DNA from: Fallopia convolvulus
Taxonomy: Eukaryota > Streptophyta > Magnoliopsida > Caryophyllales > Polygonaceae
Assembly: GCA_964016875.1 (NCBI GenBank)
Contig: OZ024721.1
Span: 5,771,001-5,835,000, forward strand
Length of the DNA: 64,000 nt
Reading direction: 5' to 3'
Part shown: positions 54,327-64,000 of the stretch, piece after piece
Layout of the letters: each line of letters starts with the position of its first letter
Numbering within the stretch: position 1 is the stretch's first letter
Program-made: the position numbers and the translations under genes
Notes under the pieces: model-generated
What the model was told of the DNA's origin: nothing
Database searches by the model: none
The model's input: only the letters and a program-made list of their open reading frames with translations

Positions 54327-55115
54327 TTAGACAAGATTAGACATTGTCAATGCCCTTAGCAACCTGTCAAAACCCTGTGCACACATCTCAGAAAAGCATA
54401 AGTAACAAAATGATAAATTAAAGATGCATAATATAACTTTCAAAGACCATTTTAACTTATCAAACATGTGTGCCCAGTTTGCATGAAATGGCATATGCTC
54501 AAAAAAATTCAACACAAGTGGTGATGTCATATAATACTTACAGTATGGGTCAAAGTACTTGTCACCATCACCACTTTCCTCAAAGATGAATTGTGAGTAT
54601 TCTCTAGTACCAACCTTAAACTCACTTGGTACTATAGGATTCTCCATGTCAAAAGGGATTAAACTTGGCTCCTTGGTGCTCTCTTCAAGTTGAATTATAG
54701 GAACAAAATCATATTGGACATTAAAGTCATCCTCATAACCAAGCTCAACTCTAGCGGATTCCTCCTCAACTTGCACTTGGGTGTCTAACTCAAGGGCATT
54801 TGATTCCAATGCAACCTCTCCCATCATTGGATAGGGAATTGGTGGAGATAATTCGACTAGCATACATTGATAGCTCATGTAGCAAAAGAAATCCCAACAC
54901 TCCTCTGGTCCCATACACCAAAGCCTATGATTGCTCATGTACTCTGCGAGCCCTCGAATCTGAGAATTCAAACCGTCTAGGATGCATTCACACAATTCTC
55001 TCTCACATGGATAATAACCCAGCAAAGTACCATAATCATGAATCTTTTGTTTTAGCCTAGCAAAATACTCATGAAAATATTCATCCTGTAGTTGTTTACA
55101 TACAAACATAGTCAT
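54327..55115 (-). CDS. Gag-derived ORF of element D with C-terminal hydrophobic segment
   Basis: Open frame of 262 codons from ATG 55113-55115. It parallels G's ORF: LQDEYFHEYFARLKQKIHDYG and LAEYMSNHRLWCMGPEECWDFFCYMSYQ (gag core remnant), an acidic middle (VQVEEESARVELGYEDDF), then YCKYYMTSPLVLNFFEHM, NWAHMFDKLKWSLKVILCIFNLSFCYLCF (possible membrane span) and CAQGFDRLLRALTMSNL. It lacks about 130 residues present in G's middle. As in G, the normal gag start lies upstream but its ATG is altered, and a downstream ATG opens this frame. No zinc knuckle. Function unknown; gag-like RNA or particle interaction is a guess from the N-terminal half. Confidence 0.7.
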   Translation of the reverse strand: MTMFVCKQLQDEYFHEYFARLKQKIHDYGTLLGYYPCERELCECILDGLNSQIRGLAEYMSNHRLWCMGPEECWDFFCYMSYQCMLVELSPPIPYPMMGEVALESNALELDTQVQVEEESARVELGYEDDFNVQYDFVPIIQLEESTKEPSLIPFDMENPIVPSEFKVGTREYSQFIFEESGDGDKYFDPYCKYYMTSPLVLNFFEHMPFHANWAHMFDKLKWSLKVILCIFNLSFCYLCFSEMCAQGFDRLLRALTMSNLV

Positions 55116-55203
55116 GGATCAGTAGCACGGGTGTTATGAACCGTAAGATAGGTTCACAACACCAAAAATAGTAATACTAAATAAACACAAATAAATAGCT
55201 GAG

Positions 55204-55221
55204 TCCCCAGCAACGGCGCCA
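55204..55221 (-). other. Primer-binding site of element D
   Basis: Sense TGGCGCCGTTGCTGGGGA, tRNA-Asp type with one change. Confidence 0.8.
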
Positions 55222-55225
55222 AATT

Positions 55226-56229
55226 TGACGAGCACTTTTACGTCGTTATAAAAGAACTGACAAAGAAAATTCCTAACTTCCTAACCTTAGCAAAGTGGAA
55301 GTAAGGGTCGAACCCACAGAGACTCGGAATATTTGTATTTACGTAATATTACTAAATTAAAGGGGGATTTTGTGATTGTAAACTAAGATCTAAATTATTA
55401 AAACTAACTAAAACAAAGCAAGTAAATGTGATTTAAGATTCAAATATGGAGAAAAGCATCCAACTAGTTTCGTATCCATTGCATACATGAGTTTTGATCC
55501 TCGATTATCCTTATTTCAATTTCCCTTGACTAATCTATTGCGAATTTATGAATTCAAGCTTAAGGTGGTTGTTAATATACACCGTCTTTAACAACCATTT
55601 AACCAATTAACCTAGAAAACCTTCTATGTCAGATTGATCATGCAATTAAGTTCAAAGCATTCAATAGAAACAATAATCATGAATTCCACCATCTATTCAT
55701 GAAGTCTTGTGATTAAATTCTCCGCCTTTGATTAACCTTATTCCACCGTCTATAAGTTTAATCAAATGATTCATCCATGAATAACCAAATTCCACCGTCT
55801 ATTTAATTATTCTAGTTGTAATTCAACCTAGAAGTAGAATAGGTGGCCAATCTATTATAATACTAAGTGAATTTAATCAATCAAGCATGGAGATATTCAA
55901 TCTAGTCAATGTAAACTAAAATAATTCAAATCTCACAAACAATCATGCATACAACTTCAACTAACTAGTTGGACATGAAAAAATTAGCTCTTGTCTTGTA
56001 ATTTTGCCTCGGATCTTCACTTCAACGCTTCCTATGCATCCCGATGTTCCGTCCCAAGCTTGCATCCACCGTCTTCCACCTTCCGACCTACAAATATGCA
56101 CAAAGACGCGTAGATTCCGAACTAAACGAAAATAAAACCTAAACTAAAACTTAGAACGAAATCCTAGCTAAAAATGCATATAACGGGAATAAAAACATGC
56201 TCTAAAACCTATACCTATATGCTCTATCA
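55226..56229 (-). repeat. 5' LTR of element D, with a 371-bp deletion
   Basis: Matches 51300-52674 except that the counterpart of 52064-52434 is missing. GCT flanks the breakpoint on both sides in the full copy, so the deletion used a 3-bp microhomology. The lost segment includes all GC-rich words. Confidence 0.88.
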
Positions 56230-56939
56230 GTAACTTATCAGCAAAGTTTACCCGAACGCACCCTAGATTGAATTACTCCATGCTTAATTGATTAGATTTG
56301 CTTAGGATTATAATAGCTTGATCACCTATTCTATTTCTAGGTTGAATCACAGCTAGAATAACTTAATATGCGGTGGAATTTTGTTGTTCATGGATGAATC
56401 CTTTGATTAAACTTATAGACGGTGGAATAAGAATAATAAAACGAGGAGAATTCAATCACAAAACTTCATGAATATACGGTGGAATTTATGAACAATGTTT
56501 TTATTGAATGCTTTGAACTAATTTGCATGATCAATTTGACATAGAAGGTTTTCAAGGATAATTGGTTAAAAGGTTATTAAAGACGGTGCACATTAATAAC
56601 CACTTTGAGGTTGAATTTCATGAATTCACAATAGATGAGTCGAGAGAATTGAAATAAGAATAACTGAGGATCAATACTCATGTGTGCAATGGATACGAAA
56701 CTAGTTGGACGCTTTTCCTCTATTCGAAACTTCAATTATTTTACTTGCTTTGTTTTGTTTACTTAGATTAATAGTTAAAATCTTGAAACCCCCTTTAATT
56801 ACTTTAGTAATATTAATTAAATACAAGGAATCTGAGTCTCTGTGGGTACGACCCCTTGCTTCCACTATACTTAGGTTCGGAAGTTAGGAATTTTCTTTGA
56901 CAACGCTTTTACCACGACATAAAAGTGCTCGTCAAGTAC

Positions 56940-57140
56940 CCTTTCTGAATCAAGCTTTCAAGGAACTTCTTAAAGTGTTCACATTCCTCAGTCATGTGCC
57001 CCCGTACTCTATGGTACATGCAATATTTCCGACTTTTAGGATCATCTTCATGACATTCATCTCGTGCAGGATAGTGAAAGTAATTCTCATACTTGATGCG
57101 CTTTGGCCCCTATCGGAATTATGCGGGCAACACCACAAAA
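56940..57140 (-). pseudogene. Gag zinc-knuckle region of Gypsy element E
   Basis: On the minus strand the frame reads IKYENYFHYPARDECHEDDPKSRKYC, then YHRVRGHMTEECEHFKKFLESLIQKGYL, a common pattern after the gag zinc-binding Cys-His motif of plant Gypsy elements. It is open up to the insertion point of element C. The other half (INENAPKHKG...) is at 37500-37611. Stops appear upstream near 57110. Confidence 0.7.
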
Positions 57141-57290
57141 GTGCAGCCTTGCTTTTGTGCCGCATCTCGCGCTTCCGGCCGTGATCGCAACCCTGCTTCT
57201 CGCTCGCCTTTCCTTCTCCTTTTGCCTAATCCCGAATCAGTCTCCAAATTCCCAACAGATAGTTGTACCCCCTATGCATTCATGAAAGGG
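57095..57290 (-). repeat. Upstream remnant of E, shared with 19960-20180
   Basis: GC-rich block with ggccgtgatcgcaaccctg. Homologous by eye to 19960-20180. Stops in all useful frames. Confidence 0.5.
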
Positions 57291-57424
57291 TTTATGTGCA
57301 AATGTCCTAATTAATTAGTTTTGGACAAAGCTGATGGAGTGCTAAGGCTCACCTACATTGTTTGCTCGAATGTTTATGCTTTTCCAATGTCTCATTCTGA
57401 GCTTTTATAGGCGGCATCATGTGA

Positions 57425-57600
57425 CACTATCTTGAATTGGTCTCGTCCTCCAACTGGTTGGATTGAGTTGAAAACATATGCAATATTCAAGGGTAATTGT
57501 GGATTAGTAGAAGGAAGAGGCCTTTTTAGAGACGATACAAGGTCATTCATTCGAGCCTTTTCCTTTCGTTGCAGATGGGGAGGAGAGTGGTTAAAGGTGG
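57425..57600 (+). pseudogene. RNase H fragment (LINE-type RVT_3)
   Basis: The frame contains NWSRPPTGWIELKTYAIFKGNCGLVEGRGLFRDD, which matches the start of plant LINE-type RNase H domains, compare WERPPVGWFKINTDGSF in the LINE at 58728. The catalytic Asp of NTDG is lost. No other part of an element is recognisable around it. Confidence 0.6.
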
Positions 57601-57789
57601 GTGAATTTATTGAAGAGGTGCATATATATTGTTTTATTTTACTTTATAATTAGTTTTTTTATTTCTTTTACAATAATAAGATTAAAATGCTATATAATAG
57701 GGAGGGTAGTGTTGTAATTTCATGTATGTAATAGAATTTTAGTAGGAAACTTGGGTTGGGTGACGTTTTGATACGAACAAGAAACCCAA

Positions 57790-58060
57790 ACTTGTCAAAG
57801 AAATCGAGGTTTGTGGTTTTGACATCTCTACCTTGAGACACTTTGTTTGGGAGCTATGGTCGTCGTTCTAATGTCATTGAAAATCTAACTCGATGAACTA
57901 CATTTCATATTCGTACTCGGGGTCAAATTTTACGCTCGAAGGGGCTCAAAACTATGCAAAAGGTGAATCGCAACTCTCAATTTTCAATCAAGTAAGTGTC
58001 CAAATCACGACCGTGAGCCATCTATTGTGGCCTCTCAGAGGCCAGTCATGAAATAGAACT
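57790..58060 (+). repeat. Decayed LTR fragment related to that of G
   Basis: Phrases in the order gttttgacatctctaccttg, tttgggagctat, aatctaactcgatgaactac, atattcgtactcgg and ctcgaaggggctcaaaac match G's LTR (about 21175-21315) in order and spacing. It is followed by an inverted phrase ggcctctcagaggcc at about 58030. Confidence 0.55.
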
Positions 58061-58670
58061 GAATTCCAAAAGATGGCTCAAATAATTAGGCCTAATTTCA
58101 CTATGAGATTCCCAAATTAGGCCTAATTTGCCTAAATGTGAAATGAATAAAACTGAATTCCAAAAGAAATTAGAAATCATGAAATATATACCTAACATGA
58201 AAAAAAAAAGAAGATAAGATTCAACTCCGAAACAAAACTTGGATCACGCACCACTAATTTCCAAATATTGAAAATATTAGTCCTCCTAATTCCAGAAGCT
58301 CGCGTACGTGAACACATGGATGACAGCGCCCACAGTCAAGCAATATAATTACCCACAACAATTTCCACCTTAAAATATCTTAACGATCAAACCAGTACTG
58401 CGAAGACTGACTTGAGTTTTAACTTATGCATGGCCCAAATAATTAAAATGCATTGACCATGTATGAACAGTGCTGTTTAGGGGCATGTGCAAGTCCGTGA
58501 ACCATAGGGTTGGGATGATGGTTATCCTTATAAGTTTAATTTATAAGGTCAATGAAATTTCATCTTTAAATGTTTGAAAGCAGTCTGCAAGTGCAATTGG
58601 ACTAATAAGTTGACAATTGGATCAATGGATCTAGCTTCTTAATATTTTTATAACTGAGACCAACTAATTA
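58061..58670. other. Intergenic sequence, no gene seen
   Basis: AT-rich, with a partial direct repeat of 'cctaatttcac/cctaatttgcc' and 'aactgaattccaaaag' around 58058-58165. Nothing else recognised. Confidence 0.35.
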
Positions 58671-58727
58671 GTTTTTTTTGATAATAATAGGGGGGATTAT
58701 AACCCTTTTATTTAAAAATAGTAAAGC

Positions 58728-59720
58728 TTACATAGTAGAACTCATATTGTTATCCATATCTAAGATTCTCTTAACTCCCTCTGGTGGTTCTTCAAACAAA
58801 ATAAAATTACCCATACAAGATTTACTGAACTTGGAAAACCAATCAGCAGCTTGGTTGGCTTGTCTTGGGATATATTTGATTCTAAAGATCCAATCTTGGC
58901 TTCCTGCGATATCTTTGATTTTTTGCAAAATCTCACCAGTCTGCCCTGACAGAAGCTCTTCAGAAGTCATCAGTTTCACCACTTCAGTAGCGTCAACCTC
59001 CACCATAACCTTCTCCAGATGCATCTGTTTTGCAATGGTTATCCCTTGTAGTAATCCCATAAGCTCCGCTTTGAGAGAGGAGGAGCCATTCGATTTCACC
59101 ACGAAAGCCTTGATGAACTTCCCGTTCGAATCTCGGATGAGTCCCCCCGCTCCAATCCAACCTTCTCCTGTCATGAATGATCCGTCAGTATTGATCTTAA
59201 ACCACCCAACTGGTGGCCTTTCCCAGTTTGCAGCAATTCCAGCACCATCTTCAGGCCTCTTTTTGTCTCTAACAGCAGCCCTGTACTCACGAACTCTATC
59301 ACGAATAAATTCCGCCTTTGATCCCTGTATGATCGATTCACCTCCGAAAATTCTCGCGTTCCTCCAACGCCAAATCCACCAGATTCCATAAGCAAAAGTA
59401 GACGCCCAGGATCCGTCCCTAGTCAGATTTGCTTCCACCCACTCTCGAATATTACCTTGAGAAAATTCTTGCAGCCTAGCATTAATCAAAAAGTCAGCCC
59501 AAACCTCCTTAGCTTCGATACAGTCTCGAAGGATATGAAGTGTAGTTTCCTCCCTACTGCAAACACCGCATTCAGCATTCGTTCCAACATGTCGACGTAC
59601 CCGGTTCGCATTACTAAGAACTGCGTCATGCGCCACCAGCCATAAAAAATTCCGGATCCTCTCAGCTGCATCAACTTTCCAAATGGCTGTCCAAAGAACA
59701 CCTCCTTCCTGCTGAAACAC
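58728..59720 (-). pseudogene. LINE zf-RVT and RNase H part
   Basis: 330 codons. A zf-RVT region begins WKVDAAERIRNFLWLVAHDAVLSN and has the Cys/His set CGVCSREETTLHILRDC. The RNase H domain follows, with INTDGS, LKAELMGL and VEVDATEV, which hold the expected Asp, Glu and Asp, and a late QANQAADWFSK. It is separated from RT by a frameshift near 59700-59720. Confidence 0.85.
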
Positions 59721-61374
59721 CCCTCATTCTATCTAAGACTGATTTAATCGTAAAATTACCAGAGGAAGATGCACCCCAAGTAAAATTGTCATCAACCTCT
59801 TCACTCCCCAGAGAGACTGCAGAAATTTTATTCAAAGTATCCGGGTCAAGCAAATGTGCAAATTCATGCCATTTCCAGGTGTTCCCTTCCCAATATTCAG
59901 CAACTGTTTTCCCAAGCTCCTCTTCGTCCACCATATCAACAACAAGCTCCTCGAGGGGTCTCTCAGTTATCCATGGGTGTATCCAAAACAGAGTTCTAGT
60001 CCCATTTCCAATTTCCGTTTTCAACCCACTCATGAGATGAGACTTTGCTTTCACAATTCCTTTCCAAGTGTTTGAAGCTCCAAGCCTCCCAACAATCATA
60101 TCCCGATCACACCTCCCTCTACAATACTTCCCCCGTAACACCCGGGACCATAACGCATCCGGCTCCTTAAGCATACGATACCCCAGTTTTGTCATGAAGG
60201 CCGTATTAACTTGTCTCATGCTCTTCATATTCCTTCCACCAACAGCTTTCGGCGCTTTCATCGTGTCCCAATTCACTAAGTGCATCTTTCTCTTCTCCTC
60301 TGTTGAACCCCAAATGAAGCCTCTTGTCATCTTTTCAACATCATCACATATTGCTCTAGGTAATTCCCCAGACTGCATTGGATAAAATGGGATACTAGCC
60401 AAAGCAGAGTGTGCTAAAGTAACCCTCCCGGCCATGGATAGCAACCTACCTTTCCATCCTGCAAGCTTCGAAGAGACCCGATCAAGGATGTACTTGTAAG
60501 TATTTTTTGTCACTGGCTCTTTGGAAAGGGGAATGCCCAGATATTTTCCAAAATCTTCAGTTTTCGGCATCCCTCCAATTTCACTAATCTGCTCCTGTAA
60601 TTCTTCCGGGGTCGAATTCGAGAAACAAACCTTGGATTTCCTGAAATTAATCTTAGCTCCAGACGCCATACAGAATCTATTAAGACATGCTTTGATTACA
60701 TTCATCTGCTCACAGCTTGCTTCAGCAAAAAGAATCAAGTCATTTGCAAAGAACAGATACGATAGATTCGGCCCAAACTCTGATAAACTTATCGGTTTCC
60801 ATGCACCCATTTCCACAGCTTCCTCAATAATGTGCCCTAATCGTTCCATAAAAAGCACAAACAAGTACGGGGAAAGGGGGTCCCCTTGTCGAATTCCCCG
60901 ACTCGGTTTAAATGTACGTCCCATCTCCCCGTTCCATAGGATCTTCATGCTGCAAGACGTGACACATTCCATAATAACTTGTGTCATTGAGCCAGGAATC
61001 CAGGCTTCTTGAAGAGTCTCCCTTAAAAAATTCCACCTCACTCGATCATAAGCCTTTTCTAGATCAATTTTGATTGTCATGATCCTCCTTCCCTGCCTCA
61101 ATTTCATGGTGTGCATAACCTCTCGAGTAATAACGATGTTATCCGTAATCTGACGCCCAGGCACAAAACTAGATTGCGTTGGAGCCACAATATTTCTCAT
61201 CACCGGTTTCAATCTTGTAGCAATGGCTTTAGTCACAATCTTAAATGCCACATTACATAAACTAATCGGCCTCAGTTGGTTTGTCGATTCTGGGTTCTCC
61301 ACCTTTGGAATAAGGACAATCAAGGTTTCATTCATCTCTGGTGGAACTTGTTCTCCTCGAAGAATCCTCAGCAC
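59671..61374 (-). pseudogene. LINE reverse transcriptase, catalytic Asp replaced
   Basis: 567 codons: NETLIVLIPKVENPESTNQLRPISLCNV, FVPGRQITDNI, IKIDLEKAYDRV, GIRQGDPLSPYLF and the active site. The usual FADD reads FAND here (codon 60742-60744 is AAT), which removes one catalytic Asp. The thumb and connection regions (KYLGIPL, KLAGWKGRLLSMAGRVTL) follow. It is separated from the part upstream by a TAG at 61405-61407 in place of a Trp codon. Confidence 0.87.
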
Positions 61375-61404
61375 AGCATCTTCAACCTCTATTCGAATCG
61401 TCTC

Positions 61405-62255
61405 CTAGTTCTTTTGGTAAAATATTGCTTGAAACCCATCCGGCCCTGGGGCCTTGAGAGGTCCCATGCTATCAACCGCTTCTTTAATTTCCTTTGCTGA
61501 ATAACTCCTGCTTAATCGGTTAAAATCAGCTTCTGTGATCTCCGGGAAGCAATCATGAGGGACGTCAAAAGGGCTTCCCGCATTAGTTTCTTCCGAGTAC
61601 AAATTATGAAAGTGACCTGTGACATGTTGATTCAACGCATCCTGGTCCCAAATCCAAGTCCCCTGCTCATTCATAAGCCCATCAAACCTGTTTTGCCTTC
61701 TCCGAACAACTGCACATGCATGGAAGAATCGGGTATTTCTATCTCCATCCACCATGGCATCAGTTCTAGCCTTCTGTCTCCAAAAGACATTAATTTGTTC
61801 AAGCACACAGTCCAGTTGGCTCCGCAGCTTACGTTCCAGATTCAATAATCCCCGAGTTACTCTAGATCCCATGCTTCGCTGAATTCCTTCAATACGCCTC
61901 CATAGGCGGTCCCTTTTCTGAAACAGATTCCCAAAGAGCGTCCTATTCCATTCGTCCAAGTGCAGAGCAAGACTTCTCAATGAGTTATTCAATTCCACAC
62001 CTCTTGTCCAGTGTGATGCGAGGAAGTATTGGAATTCATTATGCATGAGCCAAGCCGCCTGAAACCGAAAAGGCTTATGGCGAGGATTATGCATATTGAA
62101 GCCGCTTGAATCTAACAGAAGTGGCGTGTGATCTGATTGATTAGCCACTAAATGACGGATCGATCCGTTCTCAAACATTCCTCTCCATTCCATGTTACAA
62201 AGACCCCGGTCAAGTCTAGCACATGAGCACGTTTCCGGCTCCGTACCTCGAGCCC
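61405..62255 (-). pseudogene. LINE endonuclease end and linker
   Basis: The frame includes the last part of the endonuclease (QSDHTPLLLDSS), the DUF-type linker (NLERKLRSQLDCVLEQINVFWRQKARTDAMVDGDRNTRFFHA), and the start of RT (MGPLKAPGPDGFQAIFYQ), before the TAG. Upstream of the ATG at 62193 the endonuclease frame continues for about 20 codons (ARLDRGLCN). Confidence 0.82.
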
Positions 62256-62489
62256 AAGTATAACTTTGTAAAACTTTGTTGTTTCATAATAAATGTACGT
62301 TGTGCACACATGACACATATAAGCTTAATACATAAATTTAATGAGATTTCATTCAAAAACTAACTATCAATAAATGGAGGTAAAAAGAACAATCTAGACT
62401 AGCCTTAACCAATTTTTATAGAATAATACAATAAATATATTATACCATCCAAATGATTTGATAAGAATGATTAATGAATTTTAATTATA
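62256..62489. other. AT-rich flank, no gene seen
   Basis: Low-complexity AT-rich DNA between the LINE and a Helitron-like terminus. Confidence 0.4.
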
Positions 62490-63727
62490 CTAGTTGTACT
62501 CGTCGTACCATTACGACTATGATTCGATATTTTATATACATAATAAATAAGATATTAATAAATAAAAATATAATATAAGTAATTTATTACTCTTAGAATG
62601 TATAATTTTTTTAATCAATATAAATGATTAAATTTAATGTTGAGAATGAAGATATATTATTAAAATTAAATAATTACATTTCTCTTTTTCCTTGATGATA
62701 TTTCATAGATATTTAATTAAAAAAAGAAGATAAAATATGAATAAAAGAAAATTATATATTCAAATATGGAAGAGATAAGAATTTAAAAATTAGTAGTTAA
62801 CTTAATAAATAAGATATAATAAAGTATGAAAAATAAAGATAATTTAATTGTATAAAATATTTAAAATTTAATTAATTTAATTTAAGATCGGACCAAACAA
62901 ATTTTGTGGTTCGATAAAGTAAAGATTAGATAAGATTAAATATTTTATTATTTATATTTTATTACTTTCCATGTACATAAATTTAGAGATTATCAAATAT
63001 TTCAATATATCTATAAAATATTTTATTATTTATTTTTATTAATTTTAAACATTATACATATTTATCACTAATTTTTTACTATAAAAAAATAAACATATAT
63101 CTATAAATAAATTCGTCAAAAGATATATGCTAAAATATTTTATCTTTAATTTTAAATACTTGTATAAGGAATTTTTCAAAAGATATTATTATACTAAATA
63201 GATATTTGTTTGATGTTAGAGATAAATTTAAATAGTTAAAAATAATTTAATAAAAAAAGTTATAATAATAGAAATTGATATTATTTTTTTAAAAGTTGAG
63301 GTGGGGCCAGAATTGTTCTGGTGGCACGAAAAGGTACAACTTTAATATATATTTATAAATATTACCTATTTTTATTAGTTTTAAACATTACAAGTATTTA
63401 TCATTAATTTTTATGATAAAAGAATATGTATATAAAAATTCATGAAAAGATATCACCCTAAAAGATAAAAGATATTTATAATTATTTTAACATATTTTAC
63501 AATTGTTATCTTTAATTTTAAATATATGTATAATGAACTTTTCAAAAGATATTGTTATACTAAATAGATATTTGTTTGATGTTAAAGATAGATTTAAATG
63601 ATTAAAGAATAATTTAATAGGAAAAAGTTAAAATATTAGGAATAAAAAATTAATTTTTCAAATATGAGGTGGTGTCAGAATCGTTATGGTAGCTCGAAAA
63701 GGTATAACTTTAATATATAGTTATAGA
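62490..63727 (-). mobile_element. Helitron-like non-autonomous element
   Basis: On the minus strand it would start TC at 63727 (TCTATAACTATATATTAAAG) and end CTAG at 62490, with a perfect hairpin GTCGTA/TACGAC (62502-62507 and 62512-62517) eight bases before CTAG. Flanking bases are A at the 5' side and T at the 3' side, the usual Helitron target. The interior has no coding capacity and includes a direct repeat of about 370 bp. The 3' end is better supported than the 5' end. Confidence 0.5.
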
Positions 63728-63735
63728 TTTGCATT
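63190..63735. repeat. Internal direct repeat, offset about 370 bp
   Basis: 63190-63365 and 63555-63735 share atactaaatagatatttg, gaggtggggccagaattgtt / gaggtggtgtcagaatcgtt and tggcacgaaaaggtac / tagctcgaaaaggtat, in the same order. It may mark two nested or tandem copies with separate 5' ends. Confidence 0.6.
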
Positions 63736-63918
63736 TAAGTTTGATATTTATAAAATAGAATTATTTTGACTGAAAAAATAAAATTTTGTTCTGCTGTTGG
63801 GCCCGTACTAGCAAGTACTCGTTAATAGGATAATAGGCCAGCATAGGCAACATATGTCAGTCGGGCTTAGCCCGGCCCATTTTAGCTAACAACTTTTGTC
63901 TACTTATTTAGTTACTAA

Positions 63919-64000
63919 CTAGTTGTCCCCGTCGTGCCCTTCACGACTATAAATCGATATTTTTTAGATATACTATAAAAAATGATATTAATAATATTTT
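63919..64000 (-). mobile_element. Second Helitron-like 3' end, runs off window
   Basis: CTAG at 63919-63922 on the minus strand, with a perfect hairpin GTCGTG/CACGAC (63931-63936 and 63942-63947), followed by sequence similar to 62518-62570. It is the same family as the previous element. The hairpin bases differ from the first copy while pairing is kept. Confidence 0.5.

Larger units (their letters stand above)
51300..56229 (-). mobile_element. Short non-autonomous Athila-like element D
   Basis: LTRs at 51300-52674 (1375 bp) and 55226-56229 (1004 bp). Target duplication GTAAC is perfect (51295-51299 and 56230-56234). The PBS, polypurine tract, hairpins and one 262-codon ORF are present; protease and pol are absent. 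The LTR length difference of 371 bp is one deletion in the right LTR. Confidence 0.92.
50151..56263. mobile_element. 1.2-kb terminal-inverted-repeat element, split by D
   Basis: Ends GGGTGCGTTCG and CGAACGCACCC form a perfect 11-bp inverted repeat. The host triplet TAG is duplicated (50148-50150 and 56264-56266), which fits PIF/Harbinger-type 3-bp duplications, though the superfamily is uncertain. Without D it is about 1178 bp, non-coding in any family I recognise. Both arms are full of CTTATAAGCAC / ACTTATCAGCAC motifs. Confidence 0.75.
37612..56934 (+). mobile_element. Athila-like element C with hAT2, a TIR element and element D nested
   Basis: 5' LTR at 37612-38980; 3' LTR at 49464-56934 interrupted by a TIR element. 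Target duplication AGTAC is perfect (37607-37611 and 56935-56939). The order is PBS, gag (split by hAT2), linker, protease and RT palm/fingers, then a deletion that removed RNase H and integrase, then an ATHILA-type ORF, a hairpin, the tail and a polypurine tract. All coding parts are damaged. Confidence 0.92.
49464..56934 (+). repeat. 3' LTR of element C, interrupted
   Basis: Pieces are 49464-50150 and 56264-56934. Removing 50151-56266 restores the sequence seen uninterrupted in the 5' LTR at about 38315 (ttgactagattgaa). Followed by target duplication AGTAC. Confidence 0.9.
58671..62255 (-). mobile_element. 5'-truncated LINE (plant L1 type with RNase H)
   Basis: The order on the minus strand is the end of the endonuclease, a linker, reverse transcriptase, a Cys-rich zf-RVT region, RNase H and an A-run (T-run 58671-58678 on plus). 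Endonuclease upstream of the SDHTPLL motif is missing except for a short ARLDRGLCN segment reaching about 62250. A clear target-site duplication was not found. Confidence 0.88.

Overview
The window is intergenic DNA from a plant nuclear genome, most likely a eudicot. It is almost entirely nested transposable elements. The plant assignment rests on several things seen in the sequence: Athila-type Ty3/Gypsy elements with tRNA-Asp-like primer-binding sites, a plant L1-type LINE with a C-terminal RNase H domain, Tip100-like hAT transposases with a TTF zinc finger, a tRNA-derived SINE, Helitron-like termini, and a small gene resembling the plant DUF7054 family. I cannot name the species. The only intact cellular-type gene I can support is the DUF7054-like gene at 30593-30997. 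A frameshifted paralogue lies at 17247-17650.

Layout. (1) 1-15013, minus strand: Athila-like element B. Its 3' LTR lies off the left edge. A closely related element A (4538-11497) is inserted inside its protease region. Both have gag/protease-derived sequence and no reverse transcriptase, RNase H or integrase. B keeps an uninterrupted 519-codon ATHILA-type accessory ORF. (2) 16307-18655: first copy of a duplicated segment carrying the broken DUF7054-like gene, a SINE and a short hAT element. (3) 20442-29935, plus strand: element F, whose 5' LTR is split by complete short element G (20876-26982) and by SIRE-like solo LTR H (27034-28130). F is cut off in gag by the second copy of the duplicated segment (29932-31668), which carries the intact gene. 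(4) About 31.7-57.3 kb: an old Gypsy element E (minus) contains hAT1 in its LTR and Athila element C (37612-56934, plus) in its interior. C contains hAT2 in gag and a 1.2-kb terminal-inverted-repeat element in its 3' LTR. That element in turn contains short LTR element D (51300-56229, minus). (5) 57.4-64 kb: an RNase H remnant, an LTR remnant, a 5'-truncated LINE, and AT-rich DNA with two Helitron-like 3' ends.

The main unexplained structure cuts across these elements. Each Gypsy family carries its own CG-rich dyad word, for example TCGGTACCGA in A, B and F. The word occurs mostly in pairs whose starts are 20-22 bp apart, about two helical turns. Pairs occur in LTRs, leaders and even coding linkers. 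The copia-like solo LTR H has a different word at a 17-18 bp period. A second layer is RNA-like. Five elements keep a hairpin with a GGGA/AGGA loop just before an internal polypurine tract, although the stem sequences differ. Four keep a tandem hairpin at the end of their coding region. I know of no description of these, but I could not search.
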